This document shows positions 1-4,881 of a stretch of 5,303 nucleotides of DNA, in pieces. Origin of the DNA: Pseudomonadota bacterium (lineage in GTDB: Bacteria; Pseudomonadota; Gammaproteobacteria; Xanthomonadales; Xanthomonadaceae). The notes beneath the pieces are model-generated. The model did not search any database. It was not told the origin of the DNA and was given only the letters and a program-made list of their open reading frames with translations. Location of the stretch: assembly GCA_023423235.1 (NCBI GenBank), contig JAFAFY010000305.1, forward strand, positions 1 to 5,303, written 5' to 3'. Every line of letters starts with the position of its first letter. Positions within the stretch are counted from its first letter, which is position 1. The translations under genes were made by a program, and so were the position numbers.

Positions 1-602
1 GGATCGAACTGGGCGGCCTGTTCCCCGACAGCGAACTCGCCAGCCAGGCGGTCGGGCGCATCAACGGCAGCGTCAATGTCGCCGGCACCGGCAATTCGGT
101 CGCGGCGATGCTGGGCAGCGCCGATGGCGATGTCGCGGTCGGCATGGGTGCGGGCCGGGTCAGCAACCTGCTGGTCGAGCTGGCCGGCATCGACATCTAC
201 GAATCGCTGAAGTACCTGATCGGCAAGGACAAGCAGATTCCGATCCGCTGCGCGTTCGCCGACTTCGGCGTGCAGCAGGGCGTGATGCAGACGCGCGCGC
301 TGGCACTCGACACCAGCGACACCCTGATCGTCGGCGAGGGCCAGGTCAGCCTGCGCGAGGAAACCCTGGATCTGGAGCTGCGACCCCGCCCCAAGGACCG
401 CAGCATCCTGGCGCTGCGCTCGCCGCTGGTGGTCGGCGGCACCTTCGCCGCGCCCAGCTTCCGCCCGGACATGGCGCGCCTGGGCCTGCGCGGCGCGATC
501 GCCCTGGCGCTGGGTTCGATCACGCCACCGGCCGCGCTGCTGGCGACGCTTGAACTGGGCGGCGGCGAGGACAGCGATTGCGGCGGCGACTACGCCCGCT
601 GA
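1..602 (+). CDS. AsmA family protein, C-terminal part (5' end outside window)
   Basis: The reading frame is open from base 3 to the TGA at 600-602, giving 199 residues of a protein whose start lies upstream. The sequence has the layout of the AsmA/AsmA-2 C-terminal domain: a repetitive beta-rich part (GRINGSVNVAGTGNSVAAML), then IDIYESLKYLIGKDKQIPIRC with its conserved Cys, FGVQQGVMQTRALALDT, then LDLELRPRPKDRSILALRSPL followed by VGGTFAAPSFRPD, and a short Ala/Leu-rich helix ending in GGGEDSDCGG. AsmA-family proteins are large inner-membrane-anchored periplasmic proteins with a beta-groove; they are linked to outer-membrane lipid homeostasis and phospholipid transport. That role is family knowledge and cannot be tested on this fragment. 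A GTP- or ATP-binding function is not indicated. It converges with the glycosyltransferase gene on the other strand, with about 200 bp between the two stops. Confidence 0.85.
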   Translation, partial: IELGGLFPDSELASQAVGRINGSVNVAGTGNSVAAMLGSADGDVAVGMGAGRVSNLLVELAGIDIYESLKYLIGKDKQIPIRCAFADFGVQQGVMQTRALALDTSDTLIVGEGQVSLREETLDLELRPRPKDRSILALRSPLVVGGTFAAPSFRPDMARLGLRGAIALALGSITPPAALLATLELGGGEDSDCGGDYAR

Positions 603-610
603 GTCATCGC

Positions 611-639
611 GCGGCGTGCGTCGCCTGCAGCTACGCCGC
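611..639. terminator. Short hairpin after the AsmA-family stop codon
   Basis: A perfect 7-bp inverted repeat, GCGGCGT at 611-617 and ACGCCGC at 633-639, is separated by a 15-nt loop and starts 9 bases after the stop codon. There is no T-run after it, so it is not a classical intrinsic terminator. It could stop RNA polymerase weakly or protect a 3' end, and it works equally in both orientations between the convergent genes. Confidence 0.3.
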
Positions 640-641
640 AA

Positions 642-649
642 TCATTCCT
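642..649. repeat. Target-site duplication, left copy
   Basis: TCATTCCT directly abuts the left terminal inverted repeat. It is identical to the octamer abutting the right terminal repeat. The neighbouring bases differ on both sides (A/G before, C/T after), so the repeat is exactly 8 bp. Confidence 0.75.
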
Positions 650-676
650 CCGGATTAGCACGATCTTTCAGTCTCC

Positions 677-698
677 CTTCTCCCGCGTGCGGGAGAAG
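677..698. repeat. Internal hairpin of the MITE
   Basis: The arms CTTCTCCCGC and GCGGGAGAAG form a perfect 10-bp stem closed by a 2-nt GT centre. It is very stable and symmetrical, so it would form in RNA from either convergent transcript. It lacks the T-run of an intrinsic terminator. Confidence 0.7.
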
Positions 699-724
699 GT
701 GCCCGGAGGGCGGATGAGGGCTGC

Positions 725-770
725 TTTACCCCCACCACAACCCTTTCCTGCATGCGAGGGAGGGGGTAAA
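725..770. repeat. Second internal stem of the MITE
   Basis: The outer arms TTTACCCCC (725-733) and GGGGGTAAA (762-770) pair perfectly over 9 bp. The 28-nt loop holds a smaller imperfect stem of CCCT...GCATGC...AGGG form (about 741-760). Confidence 0.6.
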
Positions 771-801
771 CCCGTGTTGCTGAAGGTTCGTGCTAATCAG
801 G

Positions 802-809
802 TCATTCCT
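802..809. repeat. Target-site duplication, right copy, containing the glycosyltransferase stop codon
   Basis: This is the second copy of TCATTCCT. Read on the minus strand it is AGGAATGA, which covers the last codons and the TGA stop (804-802) of the glycosyltransferase gene. It is therefore the copy that belongs to the gene, and the insertion occurred immediately after the stop. Confidence 0.75.
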
Positions 810-1845
810 TGCCGGCAGCCGCCATCGACGCGTGTTCCTGCTGCTGCGGCAGCGCATCGCCCGCCGCTTCCGCCGCGGCCGGCCGCCAGTCCTGCACCAG
901 GTACAGCGGCCGCTGCTTGGCTTCCTCGTACAGCCGGCCCAGGTACTCGCCGATCACGCCCAGTGCCACCAGTTGCACCCCACCCAGGAACAGGATCACC
1001 GTCATCATCGTCGGCCAGCCGGCGACGCGGTCGCCCAGCAGCAGCGCCTTGCCGACGATCCACAGCGCGAACACGAACGCCGCGCAGGCGCTCAGGCCAC
1101 CGACATAGGTCGCCAGCCGCAGCGGCGCCGTGGAGAAACTGGTCACGCCGTCGATGGCGAAATTCCAAAGCCGCCACAGGCTGAACTTGGTGTGCCCGGC
1201 GATCCGCTGCCGGCGCTGGTACGGCACCGCGATGCGGTTGAATCCGACCCAGCCGAACAGGCCCTTCATGAAGCGCTGGCGTTCGCGCAACTGCCGCAGC
1301 GCCGCCAGCGCGCGCGCCGACAGCAGCCGGTAGTCGCCGGTATCGGCCGGCACCGGCGTCTTCGCCAGGCGCTGCATCAGGCGGTAGAAAAGATGCGCGG
1401 TGGACTTCTTGACCCAGCCCTCGCCCTCGCGGCTCAGGCGCGTGCCGTGCACGTCGTCGTAGCCGGCGCGCCAATGGGCGACGAACTGCGGGATCAGTTC
1501 GGGCGGGTCCTGGCCGTCGGCATCGAGGATCATCGCCGCGCCACTCTCGACCATGTCCAGCCCCGCGGTCAGCGCCGCCTCCTTGCCGAAGTTGCGCGAA
1601 AGCCGCAGCAGCGCGACCCGTGGATCGGTCGCGGCCAGTTCGCGCAGGATCTCCCAGGTCGCATCGCTGCTGCCGTCGTTGACATACAGCACGCGCGCGG
1701 CGATGCCCTCGGCCTGGAGCGCAGTCATCACCGCGGCGATGCGCGGGTGCAGCACCGGCAGCGACTGCGCTTCGTCGAAGGCGGCGACGAGGATCGTCAG
1801 GCGCTCGCGGGTATCGGCGGTCGCCGCATGTGCGATGGCGTTCAA
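802..1845 (-). CDS. Family 2 glycosyltransferase, GtrB/DPM1-like, membrane-anchored
   Basis: The protein has 347 residues. The N-terminal GT-A domain shows LTILVAAFDE (16-25), the nucleotide-sugar motif VNDGSSD (55-61), LSRNFGKEAAL (82-92) and the metal-binding DADGQDPPE (108-116). These are followed by TGDYRLLSARAL (169-180) and RFMKGLFGWVGF (191-202), typical of polyprenyl-phosphate sugar transferases. Two hydrophobic segments (about 242-268 and 280-299) and the tail IGEYLGRLYEEAKQRP (298-313) match the GtrB/YkcC-like subgroup. Such enzymes transfer a sugar from a nucleotide donor to undecaprenyl phosphate on the cytoplasmic face, for later use on O-antigen, teichoic acid, lipid A or other glycans; which sugar and target is unknown here. 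The start chosen is TTG at 1845-1843, which overlaps the mtgA stop (TTGA) and has GGAGG 7 nt upstream; there is no ATG or GTG before the first beta strand. It is probably co-transcribed and translationally coupled with mtgA. The Ala/Gln-rich tail after residue 322 is poorly conserved in appearance. Confidence 0.9.
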   Translation of the reverse strand: MNAIAHAATADTRERLTILVAAFDEAQSLPVLHPRIAAVMTALQAEGIAARVLYVNDGSSDATWEILRELAATDPRVALLRLSRNFGKEAALTAGLDMVESGAAMILDADGQDPPELIPQFVAHWRAGYDDVHGTRLSREGEGWVKKSTAHLFYRLMQRLAKTPVPADTGDYRLLSARALAALRQLRERQRFMKGLFGWVGFNRIAVPYQRRQRIAGHTKFSLWRLWNFAIDGVTSFSTAPLRLATYVGGLSACAAFVFALWIVGKALLLGDRVAGWPTMMTVILFLGGVQLVALGVIGEYLGRLYEEAKQRPLYLVQDWRPAAAEAAGDALPQQQEHASMAAAGKE

Positions 1846-2561
1846 TCCAGCGCCTCCATGTAGGCCGCGCCACCGATCTGGCGCGCGTTGCGCTCGATCC
1901 ACTGCGCCCGTCGCTGCACATACGGCCCCGGGCGCGAGGCGCTGTAGCGCCGCGGACTGGGCAGCACCGCCGCCAGCCGCGCGCTCTCGCGCGGCGTGAG
2001 CTGCGTGGCGTCCTTGCCGAAATGGCGGCGCGCGGCGGCCTGGGCACCGTAGACCCCGTCGCCGAACTCGGCGATGTTGACGTAGACCTCCAGAATGCGG
2101 GTCTTGGGCCACAGCAGCTCGATCAGCAGCGTGTACCAGCCCTCCAACCCCTTGCGCAGCCAGCTGCGGCCGCGCCACAGGAACAGGTTCTTCGCGATCT
2201 GCTGGCTGATCGTGCTGGCGCCGCGGACCGAGCCGCCACGCGCGTTGTGTTCGCGCGCCTTCTCGATCGCCGCCAGGTCGAAACCGCGGTGGTGGGCGAA
2301 GTTCTGGTCCTCCGCCGCGATCACCGCGACCGGCAGGCTGGGCGCGATCCGGTCGAGGTCGCGCCACTGGTAGTAGATGCGCACGTCATCATCGCCGCTC
2401 GTCCAGGCCTCGACCTGGCGGATCGCCATGAACGCCGAGAACGGCGGGTCGACGAAACGCAGCACCAGCACCTGGGCGATGGTGAAGAGCACCGCGATCA
2501 CCGGCAGCCACAGCAATCGCCGCAGCCAGCGCCGCGGGCGACGGCTTTCCGTTGCGCTCAA
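1842..2561 (-). CDS. mtgA: Monofunctional biosynthetic peptidoglycan transglycosylase MtgA
   Basis: The protein has 239 residues, the normal size for MtgA. After a basic N-terminus (RRPRRWLRR) comes one membrane anchor (about 15-36), then a GT51 domain in the periplasm. Visible family motifs are AAEDQNFAHHRGFD (82-95) with the catalytic Glu84, RGASTISQQIAKNLFLW (113-129), and WPKTRILEVYVNIAEFG (151-167) with the second conserved Glu165, then YGAQAAARRHFGK (171-183) and LTPRESARLAAVLPSP (188-203). GT51 enzymes polymerise lipid II into glycan strands. There is no transpeptidase domain, so it depends on separate PBPs for cross-linking. The start is TTG at 2561-2559 with GGGAG 7 nt upstream; an in-frame stop lies at 2612-2610, and no ATG or GTG lies between. 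It is the first gene of a two-gene operon with the glycosyltransferase and is divergent from hslO. The GT51 motifs all appear intact. Confidence 0.96.
   Translation of the reverse strand: MSATESRRPRRWLRRLLWLPVIAVLFTIAQVLVLRFVDPPFSAFMAIRQVEAWTSGDDDVRIYYQWRDLDRIAPSLPVAVIAAEDQNFAHHRGFDLAAIEKAREHNARGGSVRGASTISQQIAKNLFLWRGRSWLRKGLEGWYTLLIELLWPKTRILEVYVNIAEFGDGVYGAQAAARRHFGKDATQLTPRESARLAAVLPSPRRYSASRPGPYVQRRAQWIERNARQIGGAAYMEALD
1853..1857 (-). promoter_or_regulatory. Shine-Dalgarno site for the TTG start of the glycosyltransferase, inside the mtgA 3' end
   Basis: Minus-strand GGAGG lies inside the last codons of mtgA (ATG GAG GCG), 7 bases before the TTG at 1845-1843. Together with the TTGA start/stop overlap it points to translational coupling. 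Confidence 0.6.
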
Positions 2562-2570
2562 GGTCGCGCT

Positions 2571-2575
2571 CCCGG
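2571..2575 (-). promoter_or_regulatory. Shine-Dalgarno site fixing the TTG start of mtgA
   Basis: On the minus strand GGGAG precedes the TTG at 2561-2559, with a 7-base spacer beginning CGCGACC. Because TTG is a rare start codon, this site is the main support for the N-terminus MSATESRRPRR. Confidence 0.55.
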
Positions 2576-2602
2576 CTTGCAGGCGGGGCCGGGCGCCCCC
2601 AT
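2576..2602 (+). promoter_or_regulatory. Candidate sigma-32 (heat-shock) promoter for hslO
   Basis: CTTGCA (2576-2581), preceded by CCCGG, and CCCCAT (2597-2602) are separated by 15 bp. The known RpoH consensus is CTTGAA, 13-15 bp, CCCCAT. The -10 box is perfect and the -35 box has one mismatch. Transcription would start near 2610 and leave a leader of about 100 nt before the hslO ATG. Hsp33 genes are RpoH-controlled in E. coli, which fits. The DNA here is very GC-rich, so a chance match cannot be excluded. Confidence 0.45.
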
Positions 2603-2632
2603 CGTGGTGTCACGCAATGCATTCATGGCGCC

Positions 2633-2661
2633 ACTGTATCGGCCGCTCCCCGCGCCGCCAA
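2633..2661 (-). promoter_or_regulatory. Candidate sigma-70 promoter for mtgA
   Basis: On the minus strand TTGGCG (2661-2656) and TACAGT (2638-2633) are separated by 17 bp. Each box matches the TTGACA/TATAAT consensus at four of six positions. Transcription would begin near 2626 and overlap the proposed hslO leader, which would make the two promoters back-to-back. Confidence 0.3.
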
Positions 2662-2709
2662 TCGCCATCGTTCCCTCGTCTCCGGCAGTTCCACACCACA
2701 GCACCCCAC

Positions 2710-3615
2710 ATGACCGATTCCGTTTCGCACGACAGCGACCGCCTGACCCGATTCCTGCTTCCGCACGCCGGCGTGCGCGGGGTGCGCGTGCACCTGCACG
2801 ACACCTGGCGGCATATCAGCGACCGCGGCCCCTATCCCGCGGCGATCCGCGAGTTGCTGGGCGAGGCCAGTGCCGCCGCCGCACTGTTCACCGGCCACGC
2901 CAAGGTGGACGGCCGACTGTCGGTGCAGCTGCGCGCCAGCGGCCCGTTGCGCACGCTGTTCGCCGAGTGCACCTCCGCCGGCACCCTGCGCGGCATCGCC
3001 CGCTTCGATGCCGATGCCGGTCCGGCGATGTCGCGCGACCTGCGCACCCTCGGCGACGACGCGGTGCTGGCCCTGACCATCGAGAATCCCTCCAGGGGTC
3101 GCGATCCGATGCGTTACCAGGGCTTGGTCTCGCTGGCCTCGGAATCGCTGTCGGGCGCGTTCGAGGACTACTTCCGCCAGTCCGAACAGTTGCCCACACG
3201 CATGCTGCTGGCCGCCGACGACACCCGCGCCGCCGGGCTGATGCTGCAGAAGCTGCCCGGCGATGCCGGCGACGAGGACGGCTGGAACCGGGCTGGGCTG
3301 CTGTTTGACACCCTGACGACGAGCGAACTGCTGCAATGGCCCGCTGAAGTCCTGCTCGCACGGCTGTTTTCGGACGACGCGCCGCAGGTCCTGGGGGAAA
3401 AGCCGCTCGCGTTCGCCTGCTCCTGCTCGCGCGAGCGCGTGGAAGGGATGTTGCTCTCGCTCGGCGCCGAGGAGGCGCGCGCAGCGGTCATCGACGGGGA
3501 GGCACGGATCGTATGCGAGTTCTGCGGACAGACCTACCTGTTCACCCCCGACCAGATCGAAGCACTGCTGGCCACCCCGGCGGCCAACCTCGATGCCCCG
3601 GAACGCCTGCAATGA
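2710..3615 (+). CDS. hslO: Hsp33, redox-regulated molecular chaperone
   Basis: The protein has 301 residues (the E. coli protein has 292). The N-terminal fold carries DRLTRFLLPHAGVRGVRVHL (10-29) and the substrate-binding core holds LLGEASAAAALFTGHAKVDGRLSVQL (49-74). The region YQGLVSLASESLSGAFEDYF (136-155) and SEQLPTRM (158-165) are Hsp33 hallmarks. The C-terminal redox switch is complete: Cys237 and Cys239 in CSCSRERVEGML, and Cys269 and Cys272 in CEFCGQTYLF. In the family these four Cys bind zinc when reduced; oxidative stress with unfolding makes disulfides, releases zinc and activates ATP-independent holdase activity in the cytosol. Start: ATG at 2710; the frame is open further upstream but that part is low-complexity with no family resemblance. 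The Shine-Dalgarno is weak (no clear GGAG within 12 nt). It is divergent from mtgA and probably monocistronic, with a heat-shock-like promoter upstream. Confidence 0.97.
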   Translation: MTDSVSHDSDRLTRFLLPHAGVRGVRVHLHDTWRHISDRGPYPAAIRELLGEASAAAALFTGHAKVDGRLSVQLRASGPLRTLFAECTSAGTLRGIARFDADAGPAMSRDLRTLGDDAVLALTIENPSRGRDPMRYQGLVSLASESLSGAFEDYFRQSEQLPTRMLLAADDTRAAGLMLQKLPGDAGDEDGWNRAGLLFDTLTTSELLQWPAEVLLARLFSDDAPQVLGEKPLAFACSCSRERVEGMLLSLGAEEARAAVIDGEARIVCEFCGQTYLFTPDQIEALLATPAANLDAPERLQ

Positions 3616-3637
3616 GGCCCGTGTCACCCTGCCGGGA

Positions 3638-3666
3638 TTGTTAAATAAACATAAATGTCCTAGAGT
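3638..3666 (+). promoter_or_regulatory. Candidate sigma-70 promoter of the exported-protein gene
   Basis: TTGTTA (3638-3643) and TAGAGT (3661-3666) are spaced by 17 bp, each matching the consensus at four of six positions. The spacer is strikingly AT-rich compared with the surroundings (AATAAACATAAATG) and contains the small inverted repeat ACAT-AA-ATGT (3649-3658), which could bind a regulator. Transcription would start near 3673, about 50 nt before the ATG at 3723. Confidence 0.5.
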
Positions 3667-3683
3667 CGATTTCCCTGGGAGTG

Positions 3684-3694
3684 GGGAACTTCCC
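3684..3694 (+). repeat. Small palindrome in the leader of the exported-protein gene
   Basis: GGGAA-C-TTCCC is a perfect 5-bp inverted repeat with a single central base, located just downstream of the predicted transcription start. A related GGGAA/TTCCC palindrome occurs in the leader of the TonB receptor gene at 4840-4857. Confidence 0.4.
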
Positions 3695-3722
3695 GTCGGA
3701 CCATCGGGTCAACGTCAAGACC

Positions 3723-4577
3723 ATGTCACCGCGCGCTACTCGACTGCTGGCTGCCTGCGCCCTTGCCCTGATGGCGGCAACGGGCGTGCACGCGCAGGAG
3801 CGACGCGGCAACCAGACATTCCTGCCGGTGCTCGATGCCAACAGCGGCAAGGTCGAGGCCTTCCTGTTGCTCGAACCCGCGACCGGGCCTGCCGGCGCAC
3901 GCTGGCGTTTCGGTGACAACCGGCTCGACGCCGCGTTCGGTCTCGAGGGCGGCAGTTCTCTTGCACTGTGGTGCAGCCCCGGCAGCAGCTTCAACGGCGC
4001 GGTCAGCAATCTCGCACGCAATTGCCAGCTGGCCGCGCTTGGGACCGGCGCGTCCGGCAATCGCCGCGCCAGCGCCTCTGCGGCGTTCAGCCGCCCCGGA
4101 GGCGGAGTTGGCGTGAGCATCGGCGAAGGCCGCGATACCCTGCCCGCCTGGCTGAATCCGGCAGCGGCTGCTTCGCCGGGCGCTGTCGACGTGCAGGACC
4201 TGACCGTCTTCGCCAAGAAGGACATCGGCGACGACGCCTATGTCTCGCTCGCCGGCACCCTGGCCAAGGCGACCCTGATCCCCTCGGCCAGCGCCCCCGC
4301 CGCCCTCAGCGACCAGTGGAGCAGCCGCAGCGTCTCGGTCGGTGGTGGTTACCGCCGCCTGAGCGTGGACATCGTCGGCCAGGTCGTCGACACCCCCGGC
4401 CTGCCGAAATGGGAAGGCATCGGCCTGGGCGTCAGCTGGCGCACCCCTTGGAGCGGCCAGCTCACCGTGGGCGCCGACAACGTCATCACCCGCGGCAAGA
4501 ATCCCTTCTCCAAGATCGCCGACCTGCCCGACGACGACGGCGCCGTGCCGTATATCAGGTACCAGCAGGATCTTTGA
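3723..4577 (+). CDS. Exported protein of unknown function, possible outer-membrane beta-barrel
   Basis: I do not recognise a named family. The protein has 284 residues. MSPRATRLLAACALALMAAT leads into GVHAQ, a classical signal peptide with probable cleavage after Ala24 (VHA). The mature part has one cysteine pair (Cys84 and Cys101) that could form a disulfide in the periplasm. Residues 28-180 alternate short polar loops with beta-like stretches (KVEAFLLL, RWRFGDNRLDAAFGL, SLALWC, VGVSIGEG, VQDLTVFAKKD). The C-terminal third (201-284) is rich in alternating hydrophobic/aromatic strands: SRSVSVGGGYRRLSVDIVGQ, GIGLGVSWRTPW and GQLTVGADNVITRGKNPF, ending in YIRYQQDL. This resembles the last strands of outer-membrane barrels, although the final residue is Leu rather than Phe or Trp. 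The in-frame GTG at 3681 would add a 14-residue extension to the signal peptide and has no well-spaced ribosome site, so 3723 is preferred. It lies 107 bp after hslO and 304 bp before a TonB receptor gene, in the same direction. Confidence 0.8.
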   Translation: MSPRATRLLAACALALMAATGVHAQERRGNQTFLPVLDANSGKVEAFLLLEPATGPAGARWRFGDNRLDAAFGLEGGSSLALWCSPGSSFNGAVSNLARNCQLAALGTGASGNRRASASAAFSRPGGGVGVSIGEGRDTLPAWLNPAAAASPGAVDVQDLTVFAKKDIGDDAYVSLAGTLAKATLIPSASAPAALSDQWSSRSVSVGGGYRRLSVDIVGQVVDTPGLPKWEGIGLGVSWRTPWSGQLTVGADNVITRGKNPFSKIADLPDDDGAVPYIRYQQDL

Positions 4578-4756
4578 CGGCGGATACCTACCGTGCGCGC
4601 CATTGTTGCGGCGCCCCGCTCGTCCGCCGCCCCACTTTCGCGGCGACGCCTCCCGACCCGATGCCCGCATTTTGCTGCGCAGCAGCACGCGGCTCGGATT
4701 TTCCCGACGCGCTCGGCGTATGTTTTCACGCACTCATCTCATTTCGTTAACGACTC

Positions 4757-4785
4757 TTTAATTTTCTCCATTTGGCCGCTACCAT
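4757..4785 (+). promoter_or_regulatory. Candidate promoter of the TonB receptor gene
   Basis: The AT-rich tract CGTTAACGACTCTTTAATTT (4745-4764) leads to a weak -35-like TTTAAT (4757-4762) and a -10-like TACCAT (4780-4785) with a 17-bp spacer. Matches to the consensus are three and four of six, so the site rests mainly on the base-composition change and on its position. It leaves a leader of nearly 90 nt. Confidence 0.3.
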
Positions 4786-4839
4786 CGCGCGGCCTTGCCG
4801 AATTTGGCGCTCGATTTGACGTCACCGGCCGGGTTCGTA

Positions 4840-4857
4840 TTGGGAAGTCCTTCCCAA
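4840..4857 (+). repeat. 18-bp hairpin in the TonB receptor leader
   Basis: The arms TTGGGAAG and CTTCCCAA pair perfectly over 8 bp around a 2-nt TC centre. It ends 10 bases before the GGAGAGAG ribosome site. It could be an operator palindrome, or an RNA hairpin affecting translation or transcript stability. Confidence 0.6.
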
Positions 4858-4867
4858 GACCCACTCT

Positions 4868-4880
4868 GGAGAGAGAAAGA
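4868..4880 (+). promoter_or_regulatory. Purine-rich ribosome binding site of the TonB receptor gene
   Basis: GGAGAGAGAAAGA lies directly before the ATG at 4882. The GGAG core sits 10 bases from the start codon, with further GAG registers closer to it. It is the strongest translation signal among the plus-strand genes in the window. Confidence 0.65.
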
Positions 4881-4881
4881 G

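Larger units (their letters stand above)
650..801. mobile_element. 152-bp MITE-like element with terminal inverted repeats and 8-bp target duplication
   Basis: The two ends are inverted repeats of 21 bp (650-670 and 781-801) that match at 18 positions; the outer part reads CC(G/T)GATTAGCACGA. Directly outside each end lies the identical octamer TCATTCCT (642-649 and 802-809), as expected from a transposition target duplication. The interior codes for nothing. It contains a perfect 10-bp-arm hairpin at 677-698 and a second stem whose outer arms are TTTACCCCC and GGGGGTAAA (725-733 and 762-770). The CTTCTCCCGC...GCGGGAGAAGG-type core resembles the abundant intergenic repeats I recall from Xanthomonadaceae genomes. 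With no transposase inside, it would be a non-autonomous element moved in trans. It sits in the gap between convergent genes, where its hairpins may serve both as a terminator. The family of the mobilising transposase cannot be told from the sequence. Confidence 0.8.
4578..4881. other. Gene-free leader region before the TonB receptor gene
   Basis: No convincing coding sequence is present on either strand. The first half (4578-4700) is GC-rich; it contains a 7-bp inverted repeat, CGGCGGA at 4578-4584 and TCCGCCG at 4623-4629 with a long loop, and a perfect 12-bp palindrome TGCTGCGCAGCA at 4673-4684. Neither is followed by a T-run. The second half (about 4720-4770) is markedly AT-rich, followed by the promoter-like sites and hairpin listed separately. 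Confidence 0.6.

Noticed and set aside
790..1863. Long plus-strand open frame opposite the glycosyltransferase (357 codons)
   Set aside because: It is low-complexity Arg/Gln/His/Ala-rich translation typical of the antisense of GC-rich genes. The minus strand here carries clear GT2 motifs.
1846..2367. N-terminal extension of the glycosyltransferase into mtgA (521-residue version)
   Set aside because: The additional 174 residues are an out-of-frame read of mtgA. The TTG at 1845 has a good ribosome site and gives the family length.
2377..2709. In-frame upstream extension of hslO
   Set aside because: The added 111 codons overlap mtgA antisense and do not resemble Hsp33. The ATG at 2710 gives the family length.
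1830..3308. Plus-strand open frame crossing mtgA, the divergent region and hslO (492 codons)
   Set aside because: It spans three unrelated regions, is compositionally biased, and overlaps well-supported mtgA and hslO in other frames.
2623..3627. 334-codon minus-strand frame antisense to hslO
   Set aside because: It is Gly/Gln/Arg-rich with no recognisable domain. Hsp33 on the plus strand has every family motif.
3681..3722. Earlier GTG start for the exported protein
   Set aside because: It would put 14 residues in front of a standard signal peptide, and the only nearby GGGAG overlaps the codon itself.
4673..4684. Perfect 12-bp palindrome TGCTGCGCAGCA as a terminator or operator
   Set aside because: It has no T-run and no loop, and GC-rich short palindromes of this length are expected by chance. 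It is mentioned only within the intergenic entry.
3726..4733. 335-codon minus-strand frame antisense to the exported-protein gene
   Set aside because: It lacks a signal, domain or ribosome site and is biased in composition. The plus strand has a signal peptide and a promoter-like region.
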